NCBI GenBank assembly: GCA_938743325.2
Contig: OW568878.1
Coordinates: 434,001 to 498,000 of the forward strand
DNA: 64,000 bases
Source of the DNA: Pycnococcus provasolii
Lineage: Eukaryota; Chlorophyta; Pseudoscourfieldiophyceae; Pseudoscourfieldiales; Pycnococcaceae
Direction of reading: 5' to 3'
Below the pieces are notes generated by a model. That model was not told where the DNA came from. It was given only the letters and a program-made list of their open reading frames with translations, and did not search any database. Shown piece after piece: positions 1-10,104 of this stretch. Position 1 is the first letter of the stretch. Each line of letters opens with the position of its first letter. Both the position numbers and the translations under genes were made by a program.

Positions 1-3000
1 CAGAACTTTCCGGTATGTTGCCAAATGCCGGTGAAAGCGGCGCTCTGAAGGATGATGAAAAGATGCACGGAGGATCCAGAATGAAGTATTTGACTCCACC
101 AAGTACATCGGATGCGGAGGTGAGCATGTGCACTTCAATCGGAATGCTTCGTGCTGGACTTGCATGCTTATCCATGTGCGCCTGCGCAGGATATCAAGGA
201 GGTCAAGTCTATCCTGGATCTCCCAAACGCAAAAGTCCCCACTCTTTCTCATCGTTTAGCAAATCATTCAATCAATCGGCGCACAGATCATTTGCCAAGA
301 GCTTTTCTGGTAGGAACGATTTGCCGAATGTGAGCCGAACGAGTAGTCGGATGAACGAAATACGTCTCGAAGATAACGAGTCTATCCACGGCGGATTGAT
401 CGATGAAGAGGACAAGCCGAAGTTGAGCCTCAAACTTATCGTGGCTGCGGGCAAAGTTCATCTGATGAATGTGGGTGGGGGCGAGTCGAGTACAGCAAGC
501 AAGAATATGGGCGATGCGAGGCGATTTGAATTTCTAATAGCTGATCCCGCTCACAATGTGCACGGGCGAGCACCATTTCAGCAGATCAAGGACGCTGAAG
601 ACGAGGCTGAGCCTGGTGACATCATCTTGACACAAGAGGCGGTAGAGTACGTCGGAGACGAGTTCCAGCTGGAATTACGTCCCACGGGCAATGCGCGAAT
701 CGTCGGCCTTGCAATGGCGGCAAGGTGGCGCCAAAAATCGAAAGGCGGGAACGACGAATACCAAGGTGCGTTAGACGCTCTCGAGGCGAGCATGACTGCA
801 CCGCGACCTCCAGAAATTTATCGAATGTCCGCACGCAGGCAGGCAATGTCACTCAAGCGTATTCGCCGATACGTCGTGGGTCAGGTGCGAAATCGCGTCG
901 AGGCTGGACACAGCGACTTTGTGAACGAGATCCGGGTGCTTAGCGTAGTCTTTTTCGGTTTCCCGGCGTTGCAGAAACCCCTACCCGAAGGTCAAAAGCA
1001 GCCTGACGTCGAGGAGGCTCTTGAGAAGCTGCAGGCTTGTACGATCGATCTTCAAACGGCGCTTCGTAGGCACAGTGGGACGCTTTTACAGATCAGATGC
1101 GATGAGAAGGGATACCTCGCGGTGTGCGCCTTCGGTCTGCCGGGCCAGGCTTTCGAAGACAATCCAGAGCGAGCCATCGCGTGTGCGTCAACCGTTCTCA
1201 CAAGCAAAGGTGGGAAGAGAGCAGGCGCCGTCGCGGGTGTGACGACTGGACAGCTTTTCTGCGCTGTCGTTGGTGCACCCGAACGTGTGGAATACACAGT
1301 TTTTGGTGATGCCATAAATCTCTCTGCGCGGCTAATGGTCAAGGCAAAGAATGGTCTCGGCAATACAGGGCTTCTCTGCGACGGTCTCACACACGGGGCG
1401 TGTATGGACGGCGGCGATACGATTGATGGCAAGTTCACAAAGCTTCAGCCGCTGCCTGTTAAGGGGAAGGCAGAACCCGTTCAGGTATTTGCCGTTGATC
1501 CGACAAGATCACAAGAAGAGGTCGACGATGCACGAACACGCGAGCAGAAGGTCCAAGCAAAGATTGATTCGTTGATTGCATTTGGTGGCCCTAAAATCAT
1601 GAACAGCGGGGACAGTGTCACCGACGACAGCATCCCGATGGTTGGGCGTGACGATGATTTGGCAATTGTCCAGTCATGCATTTGGGGATTTACAGACGAC
1701 TCGGCAAAAAGGCTGGAAGCATTGAGTCCAAAAGCTCGACTGCCAAGTGCACGATGCAAATTTGTGCTTGTGCAGGGAGCTCAAGGTCTTGGCAAGTCAC
1801 GATTTCTTGGTTCTGTGCGAGAAATGGCGAAAGAGAAGAGTCTGCATACAATTTACGTCAAGACTACAGGTTCTCGCGACAATCGAAATATTCCGTACAT
1901 GGCATGGGTTCTGTGCTTGATACAGTTGGAACGCATTGTGAAGAATGTTTTGGACCATGGTGATGAATCATCCGCGGTGAAGAACGAAGGGCTCACCGAA
2001 GTGCACCTTGCCACTATCTCGCGCCTCAAGATGGAAATTCAGGCGATCAGCAACGCCTCATTTCGCGGGCCTGGACACGACAGTGCGGTTGTTGATACGT
2101 TCGAAAGCGCGCGACTGCTGCGTGAGCAGATGCGCAGTCTCGCAGCATCTAGCGAGAAAACACTTACGGCGCCAGAGAAGGCTGTACAACGAAAGAGCAA
2201 TCCAGGCGTGATTGTCGAGGGTCATTCGCAGAAACATCTCACTAAATACCGGAACCTCAACGACGATACGAAGGTGAGTCACGACGATTCGGAAATCCGC
2301 ACTTTCTTGGACGGCTCTCATATGCATACAAGTGACATATCGATCGTTACGACCGGTATGCACACGGAACGTAAGTTTCTGAATTTCCTGTCAGGATTGA
2401 TGAATGTATTGCCGATGGTCTTTCTATTTGACGATCTCGACGAATTGGATTCCTATTCGTTGGACTTTTTCCTGACTTTGCTTGAGTGTGAGCCATCTAC
2501 AGTTTTGATTGCCACATACGACCCCGAGATTGTGGCAACTAATGCAGCAGAGCGCAAGTATAAGCAGCAAATCTACCAGTCATTACAGAAGGTTGCGTCG
2601 CATGAGATCAAGTTGAATACACTGGATCGAGAGGGCACTGCTAGACTGATTCGACACGTGACGCATCTCACAGACGTGCCAGTCGAGTATATCGATAGCG
2701 TGTACGAGCGTTCTGCCGGACATCCGAACATGGTGAAGCATATCGTCACTTTCCTGAATAACCAAACAGAAGCTCTTTCCGAACAGAGCGACGAGGTTGG
2801 AGAGGGGCAACTGCGCATGTTTCTGGCCAAGGAAACTGGACTTGAGTCAAAGTTCACAAGAATGTTAGATGCGCTGTCAGCCAAGCTGCAGCTCATGCTC
2901 AAGGTCGCCAGCGTGATTGGGGACAGAATTACTTCGACCCTGCTGACGAAAGTGCACCCGCTTCACCCGCCTATTTTGGGCGTGCAGCGAGATGTAGGAG

Positions 3001-3746
3001 AGTTGGTAGCTCAGGGATTTCTAAAGCCGATGGTCGGCGATAATCGCGATGCACTTGAATTATGTTTTTCGGGCCAGCTGCTGCGTGACTCGGTGTATGA
3101 TATCGTGCCCACGATTCAGCGTTCAAAGCTCCACGAAGCCGTTGCAAAATGTGATCTAGTGCCTCTATCCATTGCTGTGGAGCATGCCGAGATGGCTAAG
3201 AATCCAGTTCTATGCTCGTCGTTGTATAAGCAGCTTGCGCATGAGAAAAAGAAGGACGGCAACCTCATTGGTTTTGCACGGGCAATGACGCAGGCTTCGA
3301 ATTTTGCTACTCGCGATTTAAAAGTCGCCTTGGAGGCTGCCGAGGCATGGGCCGATATCAAGGAAAGGGAAGAATTTGTGGACAAGATCAAGCACTGTGC
3401 CCTTCTGCTGAGAGATGACCATGAAATGCTGAAAAGTAGTCAAGGTGGTCTTTTAAATCGCCTCTGTGGCACGAAGGTGGACGACGACGACGTGATGGAA
3501 CTTTCAAAAGACGAGATGTCTCGACAAATACGGCCTGCACGAGACGCCGAAAGCATCCACAAGCTCATCTCTCTCTGCAATGCATCTTTCTCGCACATGA
3601 CATATTCAGATGAGCAACGTGAAGACATTACTGCAATTCTTGTCTACGCCTTACCTGCGCGTACGCGAGCAAAAGCGTACATGAAGAAAGTTCAGCGAAG
3701 GTTCGACAAGTACATGTCAATGAAAACACGAAGTGGCTCGCAATGA
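1..3746 (+). CDS. Soluble adenylyl cyclase-like protein, 3' part (5' end outside window)
   Basis: The reading frame is open to the left edge, so the true start lies upstream and the ATG at 15 is probably internal. Approximate order, numbering from that ATG: the tail of a first class III cyclase domain (LIVAAGKVHLMNVGGG near residue 143, then EPGDIILTQEAVEYV), a second cyclase domain (about 290-500, with EYTVFGDAINLSARLM), then an NTPase module with a P-loop (QGAQGLGKSRFL, about 590) and a long helical C-terminal region. This cyclase-cyclase-NTPase order is that of animal ADCY10 (soluble adenylyl cyclase), which makes cAMP and often acts in cilia or sperm. The second cyclase domain lacks the metal-binding aspartate at its first strand (SVVFFGFPAL), as the second domain does in ADCY10, so catalysis should depend on the unseen first domain. 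It converges with CTR9. TGTAA lies at 3813. Activation by bicarbonate or calcium cannot be judged from this part. Confidence 0.8.
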   Translation, partial: ELSGMLPNAGESGALKDDEKMHGGSRMKYLTPPSTSDAEVSMCTSIGMLRAGLACLSMCACAGYQGGQVYPGSPKRKSPHSFSSFSKSFNQSAHRSFAKSFSGRNDLPNVSRTSSRMNEIRLEDNESIHGGLIDEEDKPKLSLKLIVAAGKVHLMNVGGGESSTASKNMGDARRFEFLIADPAHNVHGRAPFQQIKDAEDEAEPGDIILTQEAVEYVGDEFQLELRPTGNARIVGLAMAARWRQKSKGGNDEYQGALDALEASMTAPRPPEIYRMSARRQAMSLKRIRRYVVGQVRNRVEAGHSDFVNEIRVLSVVFFGFPALQKPLPEGQKQPDVEEALEKLQACTIDLQTALRRHSGTLLQIRCDEKGYLAVCAFGLPGQAFEDNPERAIACASTVLTSKGGKRAGAVAGVTTGQLFCAVVGAPERVEYTVFGDAINLSARLMVKAKNGLGNTGLLCDGLTHGACMDGGDTIDGKFTKLQPLPVKGKAEPVQVFAVDPTRSQEEVDDARTREQKVQAKIDSLIAFGGPKIMNSGDSVTDDSIPMVGRDDDLAIVQSCIWGFTDDSAKRLEALSPKARLPSARCKFVLVQGAQGLGKSRFLGSVREMAKEKSLHTIYVKTTGSRDNRNIPYMAWVLCLIQLERIVKNVLDHGDESSAVKNEGLTEVHLATISRLKMEIQAISNASFRGPGHDSAVVDTFESARLLREQMRSLAASSEKTLTAPEKAVQRKSNPGVIVEGHSQKHLTKYRNLNDDTKVSHDDSEIRTFLDGSHMHTSDISIVTTGMHTERKFLNFLSGLMNVLPMVFLFDDLDELDSYSLDFFLTLLECEPSTVLIATYDPEIVATNAAERKYKQQIYQSLQKVASHEIKLNTLDREGTARLIRHVTHLTDVPVEYIDSVYERSAGHPNMVKHIVTFLNNQTEALSEQSDEVGEGQLRMFLAKETGLESKFTRMLDALSAKLQLMLKVASVIGDRITSTLLTKVHPLHPPILGVQRDVGELVAQGFLKPMVGDNRDALELCFSGQLLRDSVYDIVPTIQRSKLHEAVAKCDLVPLSIAVEHAEMAKNPVLCSSLYKQLAHEKKKDGNLIGFARAMTQASNFATRDLKVALEAAEAWADIKEREEFVDKIKHCALLLRDDHEMLKSSQGGLLNRLCGTKVDDDDVMELSKDEMSRQIRPARDAESIHKLISLCNASFSHMTYSDEQREDITAILVYALPARTRAKAYMKKVQRRFDKYMSMKTRSGSQ

Positions 3747-4029
3747 AATACAATTAAAAACATCAGTTTTGGCAGAAACCACAAAGATGATGTATATTAG
3801 ATCTTTATGAAATGTAAATGAATGTGTGTTTCATAGTTGATGATTTGACAGTCTGATACGCTAAAATCACTCAAGTCTGTCTGCCTGATGTGAAGAGGCC
3901 CCTTCGGATTCCTATTCCTAGTCCATTCAGTAGTATGGGGCTCTGTTTTCGTGTTAGGCATTGCTAATATGAACAAAAACATGCAGAAATGAGTGCGATT
4001 TCGAGTGTTCACAAAAATTTCTTTACAGC

Positions 4030-7000
4030 TCAATCTTCATCGTCGCTGCTGTCAAGAAGTCCAGCTCGTTTGAGGACTTCATCTTCATCTTCATCATCCT
4101 GCATTTCAGCATCCTCCTCGTCTCCTTGCGCCGCCTGCTCGCCCTCCATCAGGCGACTCTTCTTCCTCAACTTCTTGCCTTTTTTCTCTGCGTCGTCGCC
4201 CTCTTGGTCCTCCTCCTCATGCATTTCTTCATTTTCTTCTTCATCCTCCTCACCCTCCTCTTCGAAAACCTCCTTCTCTTCCCTACGGCGCTTCTTCTTC
4301 TTCTCCTTCTTCTCCTTCTTCTCCTTCTTCTCCGACTCGTCAGCCTTGTCGTCGCCATGTTCCAAAATGAAATGGGCGCGCGCACTTGCCATCTTTTCAG
4401 CCGCATCCCGAGCCGCCTTCTCACGCCTCTGCTCCTCTAGCCGCTTCGCCTCCTTCTCCTTCTCCTCTTCCACGCGTGCTTTTGCCGCTAAGTGCTCGGC
4501 GCGCAGGCGATCCGCGTTGAGCTTGAGCTTGTAGTCTTCAGCTCGCTTTTCCGCAAACGCAATGCAGTTGTCGGCGTTCTTCATTAATGACACACAGTAG
4601 TCAATATGCATTTTGAGTTTGATTGTGTCCAGGCCAAGGCGCATGGCCTCACGAGCTTTTTCGTCCTCACCCTCTGCAACAGTCTGCAGCTGGAGGAGGA
4701 TAGCGAGTGCCTGTTCCTCCATGCACTTGGCCTCCTTGACCGCATCGAGAGCCTCGATGGGATTTAATCTCTTACGATCCTTCCTGTCCCTTGCATTCTT
4801 CTCCCACCCATCCGGCTCGCCGTACAGACGAAATGCGAGTGAGCCGCACTCCTGGAGTTCGTACGCGAGATCAAAACGCATGCGAATGTCCCCCGGCTTC
4901 AGGTGAATCGCCCTGCGCAATGCGCGGATCGCCTCGCGCTGCTCCCCTGCGTCGTGCAGCGTCCTTGCCAAGCACAGCAGAACCTCGTCGTCCACGCCAC
5001 CCCCGTGTACTTCTAGGTAACGTTCGTACATGCGACGCGCAGCCGCAGTCTCGCCATTCGCCAGGTGCACGTGCGCGGTGTTCACCCAGCTGTTGGACTC
5101 TGCCGTCGACAATTTCCCGGCGTATCCCGAGTCACGGGTGCCCCCCGCGGCACTCCTTTCCGCCGCCGCCGCCTCGCTGACCATGGAGAACGCCTCCTTC
5201 GCGTCCGCGAACTGTTCTCGCATGGCAAGGCAACATCCAACGCCATTCGCAGCGTAGGCATTTTGTGGGCCTCCGCCTCCGCCAGACCTTGAGCCACCGC
5301 CGCTCGGGGCAAGCGCTTTCTTGAAGTGCTCGATCGCTCGATTGATGTGGCCATCTCTCTTCTTCTCCTGCTCAGATGCCTCCGCCTTGGGGCCGCCAGA
5401 ATGGACGCTCCTCTTACTCAGAGGAATTTCAGGGGGCGCCGTATTGAGGCAGAGGATGCCCATCGCCGTGTCAGCAAAGCCGTGCTTCTCATCGCTGTGT
5501 GAGCTCCTGAGCTGATCGAGCTGCTTCTTTGCCTCCGCCCAGTCCTTAGCCGCCAGCAGGACATCAGCGAGCATTGCACGGGCCTCCGAGCACGACGCAT
5601 CTACCGCAAGCGCCTTCTCGCAGTGTGCCTTCGCCTCCGACAGGCGTTTTCGGCGACGTGCAAGATGTGCGTCGATAAGGTGAGCCTCCGCATACCACGG
5701 GGCAAGCGCAAGGAGCTCCTCGGTAAATTTCGCGCACTTCGTCTCGTCGCTCGTTGCAGCATGAGAAAGCGCCAAATTGAACAGCACAGCCGCCTCGCCC
5801 GAGGCTACCCCCCTGCCACGCAGAGCCTCTCTTGCAGCAGCAAATCTCGTGGTGGCGAGTGCGACATCTTCACGACGCAGCGCGAGGACTCCCTCATTGT
5901 TGAGGTGAACCGCACTGAACATGTGAGCATTTGAGGTGTTGGCATCGATTGCTGCTGCGTAAGTTTCCTCCGCTGCGGGGTAGTCGCCGGAAAGCGCGGA
6001 AATCTCACCAAGCGACTCTAGCAGTGCCACCCGCGACTCTCCGCTCACATCTCTGAGGCTCTCACGCAAATGCTCAATCGCCCTCGTGTACTTGCCAAGC
6101 GACGATTGCACGTGTCCGAGCATCGTGTGCACATTTTTTACGCCGTACGGATGGCACACCAGAGCTTTTTCGAGCTGAACCGATGCACCCTTCTGGTCGC
6201 CACGCTGTAGGTGCATCTGCGCAAGACCGTAGTGCATGAGCCCCATCGTCGCCGGCAGCGCGGCGTGCAGAGCTGATGTGGACACCGCAGGAGATGACCC
6301 GCTTGTGCCACTTCGGCCGCTGCGGGATGCGCCAGATCCGCTTGCCGCACCGTTCTTCAATTCCTTCATGATGGGCTCCGCAAGCTCGCACGCCTGCTTG
6401 TAGTGTGCCTCCGCCGCCGCCATGTCGCCCTTCGCATGTTTGCACCGCGCTAGCAGGCAGTGAGCATCTGCCGCAAGAGCTGGTCGTGCACCTTCTCCAC
6501 AGGCTCGTCTCGCCGCTTCAGCAAGTTTCTCGCACTCATCCGCCTCGCCCGTGACGTGCTTATGCAGCGCCAGCAACAGGAGTGTGGGCGCATTTCCTGG
6601 CTCCGCATCGTACGCACGTGTGAGCCACTCCAGGCTTCGCTGTATGCGCAGCTGCACCGCCTCCTCCGTCGCGCCGCGGTTCGCCTCCAGCCCCGAGAGT
6701 GTCGCCTCGAGCGTTGCCATCGCGGCCATCGCGGGCACACAAGCGGGGTCGAGCGTGAGAGCACGCACGAAAGCGCGGCGCGCTAGAATGTACTTGCCAA
6801 GACGGAACGCACAGACGCCCAGTCCTACACGCACCAGAGGCGGGCAGCCTGGGTGCTTAGCAAGCGCTGAGCGGAATGCCGATAAACCCTGCTCATAGGC
6901 ACCAGCCGCTAGGTGCGCCATGCCCTGCCCCACGTGCCCCGCGATGCTCTCGCAGCCGAGCACTCGGCAGCTCGCGCCAAACGTCGCCTGCATGAAGTGG

Positions 7001-7503
7001 TTGAGAGCCTCCACGGGCGCTCCCCGCGTGAGCTTGTTGAGACCTCTTGCAACGTCCACCACCTTCTCGGTGGTTGGCAGTCCGAGCCTAGCCGCCTGGC
7101 TAAGCGTCGTGTCCGCGTTGACAACATCGTTCGCACGTTTCCTCTTCTCCGCCAGCGGGCGCATTCGCATCTCGCGCACCGTGGTGGTGCACGATGCGTA
7201 CAACATGTGCGCTCTCTGCACCGCCTCCTCCGCCCTAGCAGCGGCGTCACCCGTCATGGGTGTCGCGTTCGCGCCGGCGAGCTGCTGTGCCGCCATCGTA
7301 ATCGCTTTCTCGTGCTCTGCGTACGCACCTCGCAGCAGGTACGCATACGCGACGTCCATCCAGACGGATGCCGGCGCGCGTTCGGCCATGAGCACGGCGG
7401 CGAGGTCCCCATACGAGTCGGGTACGTCATCGACGGGAAGCACGAGGTCGTACCCCTCCGTCGGCAGCGGGAGGCACACGGCGGCGGGGCGGGAGGCGGC
7501 CAT
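4030..7503 (-). CDS. CTR9: CTR9 homologue, TPR subunit of the PAF1 transcription elongation complex
   Basis: This codes for about 1157 residues without introns. The frame extends upstream, but the ATG at 7503 opens a typical CTR9 N-terminus (LPLPTEGYDLVLPVDDVP). Tetratricopeptide repeats fill roughly residues 60-880 (for example LGKYILARRAFVRALTLDP and LGKYTRAIEHLRESL). A charged coiled coil follows (about 960-1060, rich in K, E, A and R) and then a long lysine/glutamate-rich acidic tail ending in DSSDDED. This is the layout of CTR9, the scaffold of the PAF1 complex, which travels with RNA polymerase II in the nucleus and supports H2B ubiquitination and H3K4 methylation. Glycine/serine-rich inserts (GGGSRSGGGGG and one near residue 420) look like lineage-specific loops. 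Its 3' end faces the cyclase gene, and TTACA (TGTAA on this strand) lies just beyond the stop. Confidence 0.9.
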   Translation of the reverse strand: MAASRPAAVCLPLPTEGYDLVLPVDDVPDSYGDLAAVLMAERAPASVWMDVAYAYLLRGAYAEHEKAITMAAQQLAGANATPMTGDAAARAEEAVQRAHMLYASCTTTVREMRMRPLAEKRKRANDVVNADTTLSQAARLGLPTTEKVVDVARGLNKLTRGAPVEALNHFMQATFGASCRVLGCESIAGHVGQGMAHLAAGAYEQGLSAFRSALAKHPGCPPLVRVGLGVCAFRLGKYILARRAFVRALTLDPACVPAMAAMATLEATLSGLEANRGATEEAVQLRIQRSLEWLTRAYDAEPGNAPTLLLLALHKHVTGEADECEKLAEAARRACGEGARPALAADAHCLLARCKHAKGDMAAAEAHYKQACELAEPIMKELKNGAASGSGASRSGRSGTSGSSPAVSTSALHAALPATMGLMHYGLAQMHLQRGDQKGASVQLEKALVCHPYGVKNVHTMLGHVQSSLGKYTRAIEHLRESLRDVSGESRVALLESLGEISALSGDYPAAEETYAAAIDANTSNAHMFSAVHLNNEGVLALRREDVALATTRFAAAREALRGRGVASGEAAVLFNLALSHAATSDETKCAKFTEELLALAPWYAEAHLIDAHLARRRKRLSEAKAHCEKALAVDASCSEARAMLADVLLAAKDWAEAKKQLDQLRSSHSDEKHGFADTAMGILCLNTAPPEIPLSKRSVHSGGPKAEASEQEKKRDGHINRAIEHFKKALAPSGGGSRSGGGGGPQNAYAANGVGCCLAMREQFADAKEAFSMVSEAAAAERSAAGGTRDSGYAGKLSTAESNSWVNTAHVHLANGETAAARRMYERYLEVHGGGVDDEVLLCLARTLHDAGEQREAIRALRRAIHLKPGDIRMRFDLAYELQECGSLAFRLYGEPDGWEKNARDRKDRKRLNPIEALDAVKEAKCMEEQALAILLQLQTVAEGEDEKAREAMRLGLDTIKLKMHIDYCVSLMKNADNCIAFAEKRAEDYKLKLNADRLRAEHLAAKARVEEEKEKEAKRLEEQRREKAARDAAEKMASARAHFILEHGDDKADESEKKEKKEKKEKKKKRRREEKEVFEEEGEEDEEENEEMHEEEDQEGDDAEKKGKKLRKKSRLMEGEQAAQGDEEDAEMQDDEDEDEVLKRAGLLDSSDDED

Positions 7504-7989
7504 GGTATCTGCGCCGTGCGGAATGGGCCCGTGGGGGGGGGAAGAGCCTCCTGAAGAGAGGGTTAGGTTTTCGCAACAAACTGCCCAAGTTCCTTCCTTC
7601 GAGCGAGCAGGCACAACCACGAGCTTTTTAAGGAAATGGGGTTTAGGGGTTGGTTGGGTTCGCAGACCTTGTAGAATAGGTCAGGTGAATAGGTCGGGGT
7701 TTAGCTTAGGAGAAGCATGCAAGGCCGCCTCCACCTCAAGCCTGCCGCCCCCTCCGGGATAGTTACGATAGTTCTGGGACACAAGTCTGACTGACTGGGC
7801 TTGTTGAGCTTGTTGTATCCGGTTTTCTTTTGATTTGTCACGTCTTGCAACAACATGTTGCTTTCACTTGTTTTGTTTGGGGTTCGGCCGGGCTGGGTTG
7901 GGTTAGGTTGGGTTGGGTTCCCACAACTGCACAAGTTTCGATCAAAGTGTCAGTTTTAATAGAAGGCAGCCTAGGGAAGCCACCTACGC
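7504..7989. other. Intergenic gap with G/T-rich repeats
   Basis: This gap lies between the CTR9 start and the end of the LRR gene. No gene was seen. Between about 7888 and 7921 the plus strand is a run of GGGTT/GGTT units, imperfect telomere-like DNA, and similar GGGTTTAGGGG and GGTTGGGTT motifs occur at 7645-7665. It should contain the CTR9 promoter and the 3' UTR of the LRR gene. Confidence 0.6.
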
Positions 7990-10104
7990 TTATGGACTCG
8001 GATGAACGCGCGCGGGGCTGTTGTTCTCCGTGAGGCCAGTAGGCCCGCTTAGCAGCAACGGACGAACGGGAGTGGGCAAACCGCCAATCTCTTCGTCGTG
8101 CGCTGTCAGATAACCAGCAGGATAGCCCTTACCCGGAGGAGTCTGAGGCGTAGGAGGAGGAAGTGCCATCAGCTCGAGCGTCTGCGCAGGACGCATGCGG
8201 CGGTACGCAAGCAACGCGCCAGCAACAAGAGCGAACGCGCAGGCGATCCCAATGCCTGCCGCGACACCAGCGTCAATCGACTCCTTCTTCGATACCTGGA
8301 TGACTGGAGGGGGTGGTGCGGGCGCAGAACGCTTCGGACGCGTGAGCACGACATCAGGCAGCGGATCCGGCGGCGGGGGACTTGGCGGCGGAGGAGGTGG
8401 CGGGCTTGGTGGCGGAGGAGGAGCCATCGGCGGGCTCGGCGGTGGGCTCGGCGGAGGCGGGCTTGGTGGCGGTACTGGCGGGGAGATCGGAGGGGGTAGT
8501 GGTGGGCGAGGGGATGGCAGGGGTGGAGGGCTTGGTGGTGGTGGAGGCGGTGGAGGCGGTGGAGGCGGTGGGAACGGAGGAGGTGGTGGTGGACTCGGCG
8601 GCGGAAATGGGCTTGGCGGCGGCGGAGCGCCGGTACACCTAAAGAGCCAAGCCCAAATGATCGGTTTCCACGCATCTTCCTGATCGGTTGTCCCCGGGGT
8701 GCGGTATTGGCAGCAGTTCGTGACGTTGCATCCTCTAGAGCAGGTTGGCAGACCCACACTGCAACGCAGGTTGTTGTTGCTTAAGTCGATTCGCGCCACA
8801 ACGGAGCGATTGTACATCTTCTCAAGACTGCGCGGCTCCAGGTATGTCATGCGATTATTGCTCAGGTCGAGCTCGTCCAAAGCGCCAACTTTTGTGAACA
8901 TGTCGTTGGGAAGAACCTCAAGACTGTTGCCGTTGAGGAAGAGCACCTTGAGCGATGGCAAGTCCCAAAGCCCGTCGTGATCCTCGAGTGTGGTGAGGTT
9001 ATTATTCATCAAGCCCAAGTATCTTAGACTCGGCTGCCGGCCGCTCGCGAAGAGAGCGGGGTCGATAGTGCTCACCGTGCCATTCGAGAAGTCGAGCGTG
9101 ATGAGATCCGCCAGAAATGGCGAATCAAAGAACTTTTCCCCGACATGCGTGAATAATCCGCCGCCGAGCCGAAGTTCTCTCAGCACTTTGAAATCGTACA
9201 GGAGATTGTCCGGAAGAGCGGAGATGCGATTGTTGCTCGCACGTAGACTCTCAATTGAAGATGCACCCTGGAACGTCTTTCGATTCAGCGCCTTGATGAA
9301 ATTGTTGTCAAGGTTTAGGATCTGAAGGCGCCCCGTGTTGCGAAACGTGTAATCCTCAATCGCCTCAATTTCGTTATCGCTGAGATCCAGCCAGAGCAGG
9401 TCTTTGTTCGCCGCAAATAGATCTCTGTCGATTTTCGAAATGCGGTTTCCGCCCAAAAAGATGCGCTGCATGCTTCTCGAGAGCTTGAACGCCTCCGGCA
9501 TGATATCCGTGATGTTCAAGTTGTTGGCATACAGGGCGAGGCACTTGGTGCGTTCCGTTGGGCCGTCGCACGTGGTCGTGTTCCACCCCGTCGACGGCAA
9601 GTCCAGTTCTAGCCGACCGTTTGAGACAGTGTAGTTGCACACGCCACACGTAGCAATCACTTGGCGATCGAGTACGGGTGGTGGCGACGGCGGCGGCGGC
9701 GGCGGAGGTGGAGGTGGTGGTGGCGGCGGCGGCGGAGGTGGAGGTGGGCTCGGCGGCGGCGGAGGCGGAGGCGGAGGTGGGCTTGGTGGTGGCGGAGGTG
9801 GTGGCGGTGGAGGGTACAGGCATGGATATGTTCCGTTCTTCGGCACGCTCACAATCATACCCGAGCTATTCGTGTAGTTGAACAGTTCCTCTCCCTGGTT
9901 TGTGCAAATGAGAGGCCACGGCGGCGGGGCGGGTCCAGGGTCCCATCCGCTTGCGATGTGCTCAGACTTCGTGGCAGTAGGCACGAGTACGAGCAGAAGC
10001 GCTGCAAGCAGGAGCAAAGTTGCCGACTGTACTGTTATGAGTGTGCCGATTGCGGCACGAACATGACGTCGGCCTCCTTCCACACAAGGCGCGCGCATCA
10101 TCAT
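7990..10104 (-). CDS. Membrane-anchored leucine-rich-repeat protein with proline-rich spacers
   Basis: The first ATG in frame is at 10104, giving about 704 residues. In order: a short basic N-terminus and a hydrophobic signal or anchor segment (about 18-42), a first SPPPPP spacer (about 98-145), and a leucine-rich-repeat block of about ten repeats (about 200-450, for example LQILNLDNNFIKALNRKTF and LKVLFLNGNSLEVLP). Then come a cysteine-rich cap (CSVGLPTCSRGCNVTNCC), a second longer proline spacer (about 500-600), a transmembrane helix (AGVAAGIGIACAFALVAGAL, about 626-648) and a tail of about 55 residues. This is the layout of an extracellular recognition or wall-contact protein held in the plasma membrane. 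The proline blocks resemble chlorophyte hydroxyproline-rich wall proteins. No kinase domain is present. The ligand and role are unknown. Confidence 0.75.
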   Translation of the reverse strand: MMMRAPCVEGGRRHVRAAIGTLITVQSATLLLLAALLLVLVPTATKSEHIASGWDPGPAPPPWPLICTNQGEELFNYTNSSGMIVSVPKNGTYPCLYPPPPPPPPPPSPPPPPPPPPPSPPPPPPPPPPPPPPPPPPPPSPPPVLDRQVIATCGVCNYTVSNGRLELDLPSTGWNTTTCDGPTERTKCLALYANNLNITDIMPEAFKLSRSMQRIFLGGNRISKIDRDLFAANKDLLWLDLSDNEIEAIEDYTFRNTGRLQILNLDNNFIKALNRKTFQGASSIESLRASNNRISALPDNLLYDFKVLRELRLGGGLFTHVGEKFFDSPFLADLITLDFSNGTVSTIDPALFASGRQPSLRYLGLMNNNLTTLEDHDGLWDLPSLKVLFLNGNSLEVLPNDMFTKVGALDELDLSNNRMTYLEPRSLEKMYNRSVVARIDLSNNNLRCSVGLPTCSRGCNVTNCCQYRTPGTTDQEDAWKPIIWAWLFRCTGAPPPPSPFPPPSPPPPPPFPPPPPPPPPPPPPSPPPLPSPRPPLPPPISPPVPPPSPPPPSPPPSPPMAPPPPPSPPPPPPPSPPPPDPLPDVVLTRPKRSAPAPPPPVIQVSKKESIDAGVAAGIGIACAFALVAGALLAYRRMRPAQTLELMALPPPTPQTPPGKGYPAGYLTAHDEEIGGLPTPVRPLLLSGPTGLTENNSPARVHPSP

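Noticed and set aside
6913-7762. Long open frames on the plus strand opposite the start of CTR9
   Set aside because: They are the antisense of a well-supported TPR protein, have biased composition and match no family.
8195-8683. Glycine-rich open frames opposite the LRR gene (also near 9635-9877)
   Set aside because: They are the reverse reading of the polyproline spacers; CCN repeats read backwards give glycine runs.
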